The notes beneath the pieces are model-generated. The model was not told where the DNA came from. It worked only from the letters and a program-made list of their open reading frames with translations, and ran no database searches. A stretch of 64,000 bases of DNA from an uncultured Chloroflexota bacterium (GTDB lineage Bacteria; Chloroflexota; UBA11872), in contig OY282448.1 in the NCBI GenBank assembly GCA_958296175.1, positions 372,001 through 436,000 on the forward strand, read 5' to 3'. The first letter of the stretch is position 1. The number at the start of each line of letters is the position of its first letter. A program made the position numbers and the translations under genes. Shown piece after piece: positions 52,240 through 60,898 of this stretch.

Positions 52240-53291
52240 CACCCGCTCCCCAGCGCCAGCCAGGACACGCGGCCCTGGGCCGTGGTGCGAAAGTTCTCCA
52301 CGTCGGTCTGCGCGACGTGCAGCGTGAACCCGGTGGTGCTCAGGTTGGCGCAGCGCGCCAGCACGCGCTTGCCGCCCACGTCGCCGTCGGGCGCGGCGAA
52401 CGCCGCCGCGATGGTGCGAAAGGCGCGCGCAAACGTGATGCGGCGGTCGACCCGGTGCTGCCCGACCGCGCCGGCGACGGAGGTCACGCCGCACTCGGCG
52501 CGCCACAGGCCGCGGTCGGCGTGGTCGACCCCCGCCGCGTCCTGAAAGTTGCTCACCTGCAGCTGGGTGTCGCCGGGCCAGGGCGCAAACGCCGGGGCGA
52601 AGCGGCCCTCGGCCACCGTCAGCGCGTCGAACCTGGCGGTTGCGCCGCCTTGCCGCAGCGCGCAGCGCGCGGTCAGCCCCGTGGCGGCGGGGTCGACCAC
52701 GATGGCCGCCGTGAGCCAGGTCCAGACGGACCCGCCCGGATGGTAGGCCGAGACCGCCGCGGCCGCGCCGTCGTCGAGTTCCAGCCGCGCGCGGTTGGCG
52801 GCCGCGGCGTTCACCCAGCCGCCGATCGTGAAGCGCCGCCCGCGCAGGTATGCCAGGCCGCCCAGGTCGCGGGTGAGCGAACGGCCCAGGTCGCAGTCGG
52901 CCCCCGCGCGGGTGAGCGCGGCGGCGTAGACGCCGTGCCGGACGGTGGCCGCTTCGCGCGCCACGGACGCCCCGGCGCCGCGCAGCGTCCAGCCGTCGGG
53001 CGCCGCGGCCGCGCCGGCGGACCAGAACTCGAACCCGCCGTTCGGCGCCAGGTTCACGAACTGCTCGGCCTCGAACAGGTCGCCGGCCAGCTTGGGCGCG
53101 GTGACCGCGCCGCTGGCCAGCGCCTCGCTGCCCAGCCGCGGCCCCTGCCCCGTGCCGCCGCTGTGATCGTGGCCGCCCGCGGCCTGAAACTGCGCGTCGA
53201 TCAGGTCCGCGTTGTTGTTGAACACGTTGATGTCGTACTGCTCCGTACCCAGCGGCTTGGTCAGTCGCAGGTGCGGGGTCGTCGTCGCCAT
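52239..53291 (-). CDS. Tail-fibre-like protein with C-terminal H-type lectin domain
   Basis: 350 residues. N-terminal PHLRLTKPLGTEQYDINVFN is the usual beginning of phage tail-fibre or minor tail proteins. A carbohydrate-binding-like sandwich follows (about 80-240: NGGFEFWSAG, RRFTIGGWVNA). The last about 80 residues (RRITFARAFRT to VSWLALGSG) match the H-type lectin domain of phage receptor-binding proteins. It would bind host surface glycans. The ATG has AGGAGGAATT upstream, among the strongest ribosome sites in the window. Confidence 0.8.
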   Translation of the reverse strand: MATTTPHLRLTKPLGTEQYDINVFNNNADLIDAQFQAAGGHDHSGGTGQGPRLGSEALASGAVTAPKLAGDLFEAEQFVNLAPNGGFEFWSAGAAAAPDGWTLRGAGASVAREAATVRHGVYAAALTRAGADCDLGRSLTRDLGGLAYLRGRRFTIGGWVNAAAANRARLELDDGAAAAVSAYHPGGSVWTWLTAAIVVDPAATGLTARCALRQGGATARFDALTVAEGRFAPAFAPWPGDTQLQVSNFQDAAGVDHADRGLWRAECGVTSVAGAVGQHRVDRRITFARAFRTIAAAFAAPDGDVGGKRVLARCANLSTTGFTLHVAQTDVENFRTTAQGRVSWLALGSG

Positions 53292-53300
53292 GAATTCCTC

Positions 53301-55676
53301 CTACAGCTCCACGAGCTGTGTGTGCAGATAGACGGCCTGCGCCTGGTGCGTGTAGGCCGCCAGTCGGTTGTGCGTGCCGGCGCCCGCGGTTTCGCGGTGT
53401 TCGGTGGCGGTCACGGGCATCACCCAGGCCAGGCCGCGGCCGGCCGCGCGGCGCTGGGCGCGCGCTTCGGCGTCGCGCACCAGCACGCGCAGGTGTTCCC
53501 CGTCGGGGCTGATCAGCAGCACCGGCGCACGCGCGGCGGCGGCCGCGGCAATCGCCCGTTTAACCGCGCGGCCGGGGCGCGCGTCCAGCCGGCCGTCGTT
53601 CAGCGTCTGGCCGTCGGCCACGCGCGCCTGGAACTCGAACACCCGCTTGAACTCCGGGCGCAGCGCGTAGGCCAACGCCGCGCTGCGAACCACCGGCGTG
53701 GCGGCCGGGTCGCCGCTGGCCAGGCTGAGCCGCAGGTCGATGAACTCGCCCGACGCCCCCGCCCCAAACTCCAGGCGCTGGCCGCTGGCCGCCACGCGGC
53801 CCAGCGCGGTGAAGGCTTCCCCGTCGGCCAGCCGGTAGGCCGCGTCCACGGGCGTGGAGGGCGAGAGCCGCTCCCCCGTGAGCGCCACCGCCAGATAGGC
53901 CTTGGCTTGCGCCGCGAAGTCGGCCTGAAAGCGCGGCAGGTGCAGATCGGCGCGCGCCGCGTAGCGGCAGTTCGGGTCGTGCAGTGGGTTGGCCGACTCC
54001 CGCGGCAGCACCAGGCTGGCCGCGCGGCGCCCCACCCCAACGTAGAGCCGCGGGTTGGGTCCGGGCAGATCGGAGACCCACAGATGGCGGCACGTCCCGC
54101 GCCCCAGGTCCGCCAGCGGGTGCCACGACCCGCGCTCGGGGTCGAAGGCCAGCAGATACGAGCGTCCTGCGCCGTCCTGCAGCGCGGCGTACATGAAGTG
54201 GTCGTCGCCCGCGCAGGCCGTGACGCGCCCGCGCAGCGGCGAATCGTTCTCGCTCCCTTGCTCCGGGCCGACGAGCGTCAGCGTTCCGGCGCGCCAGCGG
54301 GCGAACCCGGGCGGCGCGGGCAGCCACAGCGAGCCGCGCCATTCCGCGGCGCCGCCCAGGATCGGGTCGGTTGCCGCGGCGCTGGGCCAGCGCTGCGTCT
54401 GCGCCAGGTCCCCGGACGACGCCGCGCGGCCGCGCGTGAACAGCCCGTCGTCTTTGACGACCTGCACGCCGCCGCCCAGCGCGTGCAGGGAGCGCGCCGC
54501 AAACATGCCGTCGCCCACGGCCGCGCCGGGCGTCCAGGTCGAGGCCGCGCCGCCGTCCGCGCAGGTCGAGAGCATGGGTGCGCCGGTTTCGGAGCTGACG
54601 CGCGCCAGCACCGCGCCGGCGGCAGCAAAGAGGTCGGCGCGGCGCACCTCCAGCGCCCGCAGGCGGCCTATGCGGGTGGCGCTGCTGACGCGCCCGCTCA
54701 CCGACAGGCGCAGCCAGTAGGCGCGGCGGCCGTGCAGCTGCGCCAGCGGCCAGGCGCGCGGCTCCTCGAACCGCACCTCGCCGTCGGCCGCCAGAGTCAC
54801 GCCGCCCTCCGCCGTTCCGTCCGTCAGACCAGCGACCGGCGCCCAGGCCGCGCCGTTCCAGAACTCGGCCGCCAGCGCGGCGCGGCGCAGGTTGCGCGTG
54901 GGGTTCACCTGCACGGCCAGCGCCGCGAAGCGCTGCGGATGGCCGACGAGCAGCCACTGCCCGCTGCCGCGCGGGTGCAGCGCGCCGACGTTGGCGCGCG
55001 CGGCCGGGTCCTGGCCGGCAGCCGCGGCGGTCAGGTCGGTCAGCGTCGCGCCGCTGTCGCGGGTCAGAAGGAACGCTCCCACAGGCGCCGGCTGCCCCGG
55101 GTGCTCCGTCCAGACGTCCCCGTCGAACGTCCAGAACGGCGGGTCCGTCGGTCGGCCGCCCAGCGCCACGAAGGCGCGCGGCCGCGCGGCGCGGCCCTGG
55201 AAGACCGCCGCCGAGCGCGCCGCCGCGCCCGGCGCGAACGCCTTGACCAGCGTCCAGACCGCGCCGTTCACGGTGCGGTACACCGCCGAGCCCGCCAGCG
55301 CGTACAAACGCCCCGCCAGCTCGAAGTGATCCACGATCGGGCCCGCGAACACCACCGGCGTGGTGGTGACCTGCGGCGGGAGCGTGACCTGGCGCGGGAT
55401 GCGCGTGTCGGCGAACCCGTGCGAATACCTGGCCGCGTCGTCGCGCCGGTCGATGCGCCGCCCGAAGCCGCCGGACAGGTCGTCCACCGCCCACAGCGCC
55501 TCGTCGTCCAGCGGATAGCGCGCGTACGCGGCGTCCGCCGGGCTGACGCGCGGCGGAAAGAACGGCAGGCGGCGCTCGCGCCAGGCCAGCTGGCCGCCCA
55601 CGCCCCGCTCCAGCAGCAGGCCCGTGCCGTTCAGCAGGCAGTCGTAGGGATAGGGCGGGCGGGTGTCCAGCGGCAT
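53301..55676 (-). CDS. Large virion structural protein (probable tail or baseplate, propeller-like)
   Basis: 791 residues. Repeated beta-rich units with W/G patterns (PFWTFDGDVWTEHPG, VNGAVWTLVKAF, LHPRGSGQWLLVG) suggest propeller or sandwich repeats. It ends TRPGRAV-like with a region carrying PDGEHLRVLVRD. The ATG abuts the TAG of the upstream gene. No named family recognised; position after the capsid genes and before the fibre fits a tail or baseplate subunit. Confidence 0.6.
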   Translation of the reverse strand: MPLDTRPPYPYDCLLNGTGLLLERGVGGQLAWRERRLPFFPPRVSPADAAYARYPLDDEALWAVDDLSGGFGRRIDRRDDAARYSHGFADTRIPRQVTLPPQVTTTPVVFAGPIVDHFELAGRLYALAGSAVYRTVNGAVWTLVKAFAPGAAARSAAVFQGRAARPRAFVALGGRPTDPPFWTFDGDVWTEHPGQPAPVGAFLLTRDSGATLTDLTAAAAGQDPAARANVGALHPRGSGQWLLVGHPQRFAALAVQVNPTRNLRRAALAAEFWNGAAWAPVAGLTDGTAEGGVTLAADGEVRFEEPRAWPLAQLHGRRAYWLRLSVSGRVSSATRIGRLRALEVRRADLFAAAGAVLARVSSETGAPMLSTCADGGAASTWTPGAAVGDGMFAARSLHALGGGVQVVKDDGLFTRGRAASSGDLAQTQRWPSAAATDPILGGAAEWRGSLWLPAPPGFARWRAGTLTLVGPEQGSENDSPLRGRVTACAGDDHFMYAALQDGAGRSYLLAFDPERGSWHPLADLGRGTCRHLWVSDLPGPNPRLYVGVGRRAASLVLPRESANPLHDPNCRYAARADLHLPRFQADFAAQAKAYLAVALTGERLSPSTPVDAAYRLADGEAFTALGRVAASGQRLEFGAGASGEFIDLRLSLASGDPAATPVVRSAALAYALRPEFKRVFEFQARVADGQTLNDGRLDARPGRAVKRAIAAAAAARAPVLLISPDGEHLRVLVRDAEARAQRRAAGRGLAWVMPVTATEHRETAGAGTHNRLAAYTHQAQAVYLHTQLVEL

Positions 55677-56900
55677 CTAGACGGCTCCGCGCAACAGCAC
55701 GCGGCGCGAGCCGCGCGGCCGATACAGGCGCGAGAGGCGCTGGAACTCGCGCGCCGCCTGCCGCTGCGCCTCGGCCAGCCGCGACCCGTCGTCCGCGGGC
55801 GCGCCGCGCCGCAGGCGGCGGCAGACCTCCACCACCGCGCCGTGCGTCACCCAGTCCGCCGGCGCCGCCGTTACCGCGGCGTCGTTGGGCAACCTCGGGA
55901 AGGCGCGGATGCCTTCCACCACCAGCACGTCCCCCGCGGTCGGCGGCGGGTCGATCTCCAGCCACAGCTCCGGGCCGTGCAGACCCGGGTTGGTAAACGT
56001 CCGCCACCAGGCCGCCGCGGTCATCAGCCGCGAGGCGTCCGCCGCCGGCCGCTGCCACACCTCGATCAGCTGATAGCGGTGCCGCAGCCAGCGCGGCAGC
56101 GGCAGCACGGGGCGGTCGGACGCCAGCACCACCAGGCCGTCCCAGCGGGTGACGGCCGCAGGCTCCGCCCCGCCCAGGCGCACTTCCAGCAGGTGGCAGC
56201 CCTGGGGCGCGGCCACGCGCAGCGCCATGCGCCGCCAGCCCGCCCCCGCGGCTTTCTCCACCGCCAGGTCGACCCCGCGGCTGGCGTCGTGCACGGCCAG
56301 CACCGCGGTGGACCCGCCCGGGTCCACCGACGCCTCCACGGTGTAGCGCCGGCCGGGCGTGGTGGGAACCGGCGCGGCGGCCGCGCAGCCGCGCGCCGCC
56401 GTGTTGCTGACCTGCAAGCTGCGCGCGCCGCCGCCCGCGCCGCGCCCGGCGGCCACTTTGGCCAGGAGCGCCCCGCGGGCCGTCCACGCCTGCACGCCGT
56501 CGGCTTCCATGTCGCCGTCCTCGATCACCGTCAGCGCCGCGCGCGTCTCGAACCAACACCGATCCAGCGTTGAGTCGATGGCCTCGTCGACCATGCGCGC
56601 CGGCGCCAGCCGCGAGAGCTCGTAGCGCGAAGTGGCGTCGATCGGGCGCGGGAACGGTCGGCTCACCGTGAGCGACCCGGCGGCCGGGTCGTAGGCCGCG
56701 GTCCGCCGCGACTCCCCGGCGTTGGCGCCGTCGAACACGTGCAGCCAACTGCCCGTCCACAGCTCCGGGGAGGCGGTGGAATCTTGCAGCTGGGCGGCGT
56801 CCTGGAGCGTGACGCTGGAGCCGCCGGCGGCGGTTCCCGTCACGAACGCTCCCAGCTCCCGCGCGACGCGGTGGCGCAGGCTGCGGCGGGTGGAGTTCAT
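55677..56900 (-). CDS. Virion structural protein with carbohydrate-binding-like middle
   Basis: 407 residues. The first 90 residues (RHRVARELGAFVTG, VTLQDAAQLQD) resemble phage head-tail or neck proteins. A sandwich-like domain follows (GDMEADGVQAWTARG, RRYTVEASVDPGG), similar to CBM4/9-type folds. The C-terminus is basic and helical (EAQRQAAREFQRLSRLYRPRG). The ATG at 56900 has GAGGAGG upstream and lies within the TGA of the 55-residue gene (ATGA). Exact role unknown. Confidence 0.6.
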   Translation of the reverse strand: MNSTRRSLRHRVARELGAFVTGTAAGGSSVTLQDAAQLQDSTASPELWTGSWLHVFDGANAGESRRTAAYDPAAGSLTVSRPFPRPIDATSRYELSRLAPARMVDEAIDSTLDRCWFETRAALTVIEDGDMEADGVQAWTARGALLAKVAAGRGAGGGARSLQVSNTAARGCAAAAPVPTTPGRRYTVEASVDPGGSTAVLAVHDASRGVDLAVEKAAGAGWRRMALRVAAPQGCHLLEVRLGGAEPAAVTRWDGLVVLASDRPVLPLPRWLRHRYQLIEVWQRPAADASRLMTAAAWWRTFTNPGLHGPELWLEIDPPPTAGDVLVVEGIRAFPRLPNDAAVTAAPADWVTHGAVVEVCRRLRRGAPADDGSRLAEAQRQAAREFQRLSRLYRPRGSRRVLLRGAV

Positions 56901-57064
56901 ACCCGCGCCTCCTCGACCGCGGGCGGCGCCGCGGGCGCGCGGCGCAGCGCCCCCTGCCCGGCCGGCGCCTGGCCAACCGCCCGCGGCGCGGCGGCGGGCG
57001 GCCAGGGGCGGCAGGGGCCGACCTGCGCGCACGCCCAGGGCCGGCGGCCGCGCGGGCGGGTCAC
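56897..57064 (-). CDS. Small Pro/Arg-rich protein (55 aa)
   Basis: A GTG at 57064 overlaps the stop of the gene before (GTGA), and the stop overlaps the ATG of the gene after (ATGA). The product begins MTRPRGRRPW and ends PAVEEARV, with two Cys and many Pro. Overlaps on both sides make it a plausible real gene that is too short for routine detection. The composition is also what random GC-rich DNA would give, so confidence is limited. Confidence 0.45.
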   Translation of the reverse strand: MTRPRGRRPWACAQVGPCRPWPPAAAPRAVGQAPAGQGALRRAPAAPPAVEEARV

Positions 57065-57426
57065 GAGCGCACCCACGGCGCGCGCTGCCGTTCCAGCGCC
57101 GGCACGTAGGCGCTGCCGCGTTCCCGCAGGCGCTCGGCCTGCCGCGCGCGCATGGCCTGCGCCAGCTCCACGGCTTCGCGGCGGTCGGGCGTGACCACCA
57201 CGATGCCGCCCGCGCCCGCGCCGCCCGCGAACGTATGCACCAGGCGTGCGCGGCCCGCGGCGGGCCGAATCAGAATCATCGGAGCTTCGCGCGGCGCCGG
57301 CGGCGCCGCGCCGGGCGGCGGCGTCGTCGTGTCGGGCGGCGGCGTCATCGCGTCGGGCGGCGGCGCCGTCGCGTCAGGCGGCGTCATCGCGTCAGGCGGC
57401 ATCATCGCGTCGGGTGGCGTCGTCAT
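57061..57426 (-). CDS. Small virion protein with N-terminal TPPDA repeats
   Basis: 121 residues. The first 45 are near-perfect repeats of M/T-x-PPDA (units of 15-18 bp), then a conserved-looking part: MILIRPAAG, GGAGAGGIVVVTP, and a basic helix (RREAVELAQAMRARQAERLRERG). ATG at 57426, 5 bp after the capsid gene. The repeats are in frame and keep the reading frame open. Function unknown; may be a head decoration or joining protein. Confidence 0.6.
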   Translation of the reverse strand: MTTPPDAMMPPDAMTPPDATAPPPDAMTPPPDTTTPPPGAAPPAPREAPMILIRPAAGRARLVHTFAGGAGAGGIVVVTPDRREAVELAQAMRARQAERLRERGSAYVPALERQRAPWVRS

Positions 57427-57430
57427 GGCG

Positions 57431-58288
57431 TCAGCTCGTCGGCGCCGCGGCGTCGAAGTGCATCTCCACGCCCCACGCGTCCTCGTACTCGCCGTAGCCG
57501 TAGTCGGCCACCACGTTCAGCTCCCAGGCGCGCAGCGAGGCGTCGCGCTGACGCTCCACGGCCCAGTCCTGGAACATCACCAGCACCAGCGCCTCTTTCG
57601 AGAACACGCCGCCTTTGGCCGAGTTGTCGCCCGTGTCCACGGGCAGGTTCCCGGCCTGGAACACGTCCACGCCAAAGGCGCGCGCCACCCAGTGGTTCTC
57701 CAGCACGGTCTGCGAAATCCCGCTGGGAATCGGGTAGGTGCCCGTGGGCGAGATGTCCTTGGCCAGGTCGTGCGCCTGGTAGGGATGCAGCACGGCGCGG
57801 TACGGCCCGGGCGCCGGTTCGCTGGCCCCGTGCAGGCGCGACACGGCCGCGCGCAGGTGCCCCATGGTGAGGCTGGTGGACGCGCTCCCCAGGGACGTGC
57901 CGAACCCGTCCAGCAGTCCCAGCAAGTCCGTGTCCAGCTTGCTGGCGATGGCGTCGCCCAGCACGCGCCCGGCCGCGCGCGCCATGTCTTCCTGCGCCGT
58001 GCGCAGCGCCCGGTCGGTCACCACAATCTGCGCGCCCACCTCGCCGGGGGTGATGGTGACCTTGCTGGTCGTCAGCGCCTGCGGGGTGGTCATGTCCACG
58101 CCCTCGGTGAGGGCGCTGGCGGTCACGGCGCCGAACTTGGGAATCTCCAGGCGGTCGCCCGACCCGCGCGCCACGCGGTAGGTGCGCACCAGCGGTTCCA
58201 TCACCGTGCGGTGCATCTGCGTGCGGCGGGCTTCGGCGATCACGGTGTCCACCACGTCGCTGATCGACGTGGTCGTGGTTGTGGCCAT
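57431..58288 (-). CDS. Major capsid protein, HK97/P22-like fold
   Basis: 285 residues. ATG with AAGGAGG 5 nt upstream. After a short Thr-rich start come ISDVVDTVIAEARRTQ, MEPLVRTYRVARGSGDRLEIPKFGAVTASAL, TTPQALTTSKVTITPGEVGAQIVVTDRALRTAQEDM and a late VFQAGNLPVDTGDNSAKGGVFSKEALVLVMFQDW. This order and wording are characteristic of P22-type or related HK97-fold coat proteins. It is the first gene of the operon. No portal, protease or terminase gene precedes it in this window. Confidence 0.85.
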   Translation of the reverse strand: MATTTTTSISDVVDTVIAEARRTQMHRTVMEPLVRTYRVARGSGDRLEIPKFGAVTASALTEGVDMTTPQALTTSKVTITPGEVGAQIVVTDRALRTAQEDMARAAGRVLGDAIASKLDTDLLGLLDGFGTSLGSASTSLTMGHLRAAVSRLHGASEPAPGPYRAVLHPYQAHDLAKDISPTGTYPIPSGISQTVLENHWVARAFGVDVFQAGNLPVDTGDNSAKGGVFSKEALVLVMFQDWAVERQRDASLRAWELNVVADYGYGEYEDAWGVEMHFDAAAPTS

Positions 58289-58834
58289 CAGGCCTCCTTG
58301 CCGCGCCCGTCCGTCGGAACGGACGGGCGCGCTGCGGGTCTCGGGCGAAGCGGTGCTCCGCCGGCGCTCGCGGGTGCGGGTCGGGCGGCCGGGGCGGTGT
58401 GCCCCCGGCGGCGGGGGCGGCGGCGGCGCACCTGGCCGATATCCCATCGGCGATGCGAGCGGCCCGCCGCCCCCTCGAAACCCGCGCAAGCGCGTGCGGG
58501 GCCGTTATCGCCCGCCCCGCGCCCGCTGCTGCGCGGGGCGCTGGGGGGACCGCAGGTACGCGGCGGGACAACAGCCCCCGTTCGGCGCGGCCCCGCGCGC
58601 CGCGCGATGCGCGGCGGGCAAGGATCGACGTCCAAACGCTGCCCCTACCGTACACTAATCGTGTACGGCATGCAAGCCTGCACGGGAGGGATTTTTTTGT
58701 CCGCCAGGCGCGCTGCGGGGAGCGCCGCGCAATGCCCCGCGCGGCCTGCCGCGCGCCGGCGTCAGCCGTTTCGGTTGAGATTGGCGCGCGCACGCGCCAC
58801 ACTAGGGCCGCCGGTCGTCAGCCCAGGTGGTGCC
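58289..58834. other. Non-coding stretch upstream of the virion operon, 546 bp
   Basis: Sits between the divergent virion operon and the secreted Asp-box protein, so it should contain both promoters. It holds G/C-rich low-complexity sequence, the palindrome at 58648-58668 and a run of seven T after GGGAGGGA (about 58684-58698). No open frame looks real. No terminase or portal remnant was seen. Confidence 0.6.
58648..58668. promoter_or_regulatory. Perfect inverted repeat, operator-like
   Basis: CCGTACAC (58648-58655) and GTGTACGG (58661-58668) are exact inverted repeats around TAATC. Length and AT-rich centre resemble the site of a dimeric repressor such as LexA or a phage CI-like protein. It lies in the divergent region ahead of the virion operon and the secreted protein gene. 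The binding protein is unknown. Confidence 0.6.
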
Positions 58835-60691
58835 ATGCCACGCCGCATCCTGCTGCTTGCCGCGGTCCTTGTGATGGGACTGCTGGCCTTCGTTCCCGCC
58901 GCCGCTCAGGCGGCCGACGAAGCCGTCGACGGCGGCTGGTTCTACAGCCAGACCGGCCCAGGCGACGGCACGGGGTTCGCCGTGACCAACGCCGACGGCG
59001 TGCCGTTCTGGTCGGAGTTTCAGCGCGGCGGCGGCGTGGCCCAGTTCGGCTACCCGGTCTCGCGCCGCTGGACGGAGGGGTTCTTCACGCTCCAGGCCTT
59101 CCAGAAGTCGGTGTTCCAGTGGCAGCCCGGCCGCGGTCTGTTCTTCGTGAACATCTACGACAAGCTCAGCAGCGCCGGGCTGGACGACCAGCTGCTGGCC
59201 CAACGCCTCATCCCGCTGCCGCAGGCGTTTCCCCAGGACCTGGGGCAGCCGTTCAGCGTGGTGATGGACAACCACCTGGCGCTGCTGGATCAGAACCAGG
59301 CCATCGAGACGGCCTGGTACAGCAATCCCCGCTGGCTCAGCGCCTACGGGCTGCCGGTGGCGTACCACGACTTTGGCGACCTGCGCGTGCTGCGCGCCCA
59401 GCGCACCGTGTTCCAGCAATGGATGATCGAGACCAGCTTCGCCCGGCCCGGGCAGGTGGTGCTGTCCAACGGCGGCGACCATTACAAGGACGCCGGCCAG
59501 ATTCCGGCGCCCGCCGTGCAGCCGCACGCCGTGGACGACGCGGCGCCGACCGTGACGCCAGCGCCAGCGGCCCCCGCGCCCACGCCGGCGCCCCCGGCAC
59601 CCACACCCGCAGCGACGCCCGCGGCAACGCCCGCCCCGGCGCCGGCCGCGCCCGCGTCTGCGGCCATCGGCCGCGTGACCACCATGGCGGCCTCGCCAAC
59701 CGTCGCGCAGGATCAGATCGTCTTCCTGGGAACTTCCACGGGCGGCGTTCTGCGCTCCACCAACCGCGGCGCCAGCTTCACGCAGATCATCAGCGGCCTG
59801 CCCAATCCGACCATCAACGCCGTCCTGCCGTCCCCCGGCTTCGCCGGCGACGGTCTGGTGCTGGCCGCCACCAACAACGGCATTGCGCGCTCGACCGACG
59901 GCGGCCAAACCTGGGCGGCCACGGCCTCGCCCGCGGGCCGCATCGGCGGGCTCACGGTTTCCCCCAGATACGAGAACGATCGGGCCTTCTACGCCATGTC
60001 CGACCAGTACGGCCTGCACCGCTCCAGCGACGGCGGCGCAACCTGGACCGCCCTGCCGGGCATCCTGCACGGCAGGCCGTTGCTCGGTCAGGCCTTTCTG
60101 GGCATGGCGGCCGCGGAAGGCCGCGGGCCGGCGATCTTCGTGTTCACCTGGTCCAAGGCCAACGTGTACGTCACCGCCGACCGCGGCGAGAGCTTCCGCG
60201 AACTGATCGGCAATAAAAAGCTGCCCAGCGGCTACCAGGTCACCGCCGCGGCCTTCGACCCCGAGTGGCGCCACACCCCCGAGCTGTGGGTCGGCACCGA
60301 CGACCACGGCCTCTACCGGTCATTGAACGGCGGCAGCTCCTACGAGCGGGTGCTGGAGAACCCGGACGACGAACTGGGGCGCATCACGCTGATCGCTCTC
60401 TCGCCGCTGGTCACCCGCGACGGCACCATCATGGCCGGGACGAGGAACCGCGGCGTCTTCTTGAGCAAGAAGAGCGTGCGCCTCGGCACGGTCAAAGACA
60501 TCGGCGCGCCGGGCAGCTGGGAGCATCGCAGCGTGAACCTCAAGATCCAGGACGTGCGCGGCCTCGTCTTCAGTAACAACTACCGCGAAGACGCCACCAT
60601 CCTCGCCGCCGGTGAGACGCAGCTCGCCTTCAGCACCAGCGGCGCCATCGACTGGTTCACCTACCCCCAGAACGTAGGCCCCACCAGCTGA
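58835..60691 (+). CDS. Secreted Asp-box (BNR) beta-propeller protein
   Basis: 618 residues. Signal peptide MPRRILLLAAVLVMG to about residue 27 (AAAQAADE). Residues 30-220 form a globular domain with repeated FGYPVSRRWTEGFF-like segments known from Chloroflexota secreted proteins. A Pro/Ala/Thr linker (about 236-275) leads to a beta propeller with Asp boxes STNRGASF, STDGGQTW, SSDGGATW and TADRGESF. Propellers of this type occur in sialidases, VPS10 and photosystem assembly proteins. No sialidase catalytic set was found, so binding or scaffolding is as likely as catalysis. The hairpin at 60702 probably ends its transcript. Confidence 0.8.
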   Translation: MPRRILLLAAVLVMGLLAFVPAAAQAADEAVDGGWFYSQTGPGDGTGFAVTNADGVPFWSEFQRGGGVAQFGYPVSRRWTEGFFTLQAFQKSVFQWQPGRGLFFVNIYDKLSSAGLDDQLLAQRLIPLPQAFPQDLGQPFSVVMDNHLALLDQNQAIETAWYSNPRWLSAYGLPVAYHDFGDLRVLRAQRTVFQQWMIETSFARPGQVVLSNGGDHYKDAGQIPAPAVQPHAVDDAAPTVTPAPAAPAPTPAPPAPTPAATPAATPAPAPAAPASAAIGRVTTMAASPTVAQDQIVFLGTSTGGVLRSTNRGASFTQIISGLPNPTINAVLPSPGFAGDGLVLAATNNGIARSTDGGQTWAATASPAGRIGGLTVSPRYENDRAFYAMSDQYGLHRSSDGGATWTALPGILHGRPLLGQAFLGMAAAEGRGPAIFVFTWSKANVYVTADRGESFRELIGNKKLPSGYQVTAAAFDPEWRHTPELWVGTDDHGLYRSLNGGSSYERVLENPDDELGRITLIALSPLVTRDGTIMAGTRNRGVFLSKKSVRLGTVKDIGAPGSWEHRSVNLKIQDVRGLVFSNNYREDATILAAGETQLAFSTSGAIDWFTYPQNVGPTS

Positions 60692-60701
60692 CCCAACCTC
60701 C

Positions 60702-60739
60702 GCAGCTCCCCCCGCGCCCGCGAGGGCCGGGGGAGCTGC
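60702..60739 (+). terminator. Hairpin after the secreted propeller gene
   Basis: GCAGCTCCCCC (60702-60712) pairs with GGGGGAGCTGC (60729-60739), 11 bp, with a 16-nt loop. No T tract follows, so it may act as a Rho-type or mRNA-stabilising hairpin instead of an intrinsic terminator. Confidence 0.6.
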
Positions 60740-60898
60740 CGGGGCAGGGACCTTGCTGGGGCGAAAGTGCGGCGTACTGCGCCGCGCCAGTCGCAGCACC
60801 GCCGACTCCGCCGGACGAACGCCGTTGTACAAAGCCCTCTCCAGGCGAGAAAGTGACGCCGCCGTTGCCCTCTCGCCCCCTGCGAATTCGGAGTCCCC

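Noticed and set aside
52317..56573. 1418-codon open frame on the plus strand across the virion operon
   Set aside because: Arg/Gly/Ala/Val-rich composition typical of antisense frames in GC-rich DNA; the minus-strand genes have ribosome sites and recognisable domains.
53560..56976. 1138-codon minus-strand open frame overlapping the tail genes
   Set aside because: Out-of-frame shadow of the real 791- and 407-residue genes, with no motif.
58684..58698. T-run after GGGAGGGA as an intrinsic terminator
   Set aside because: No adjacent stable hairpin; the palindrome at 58648-58668 is too far upstream of the T-run.
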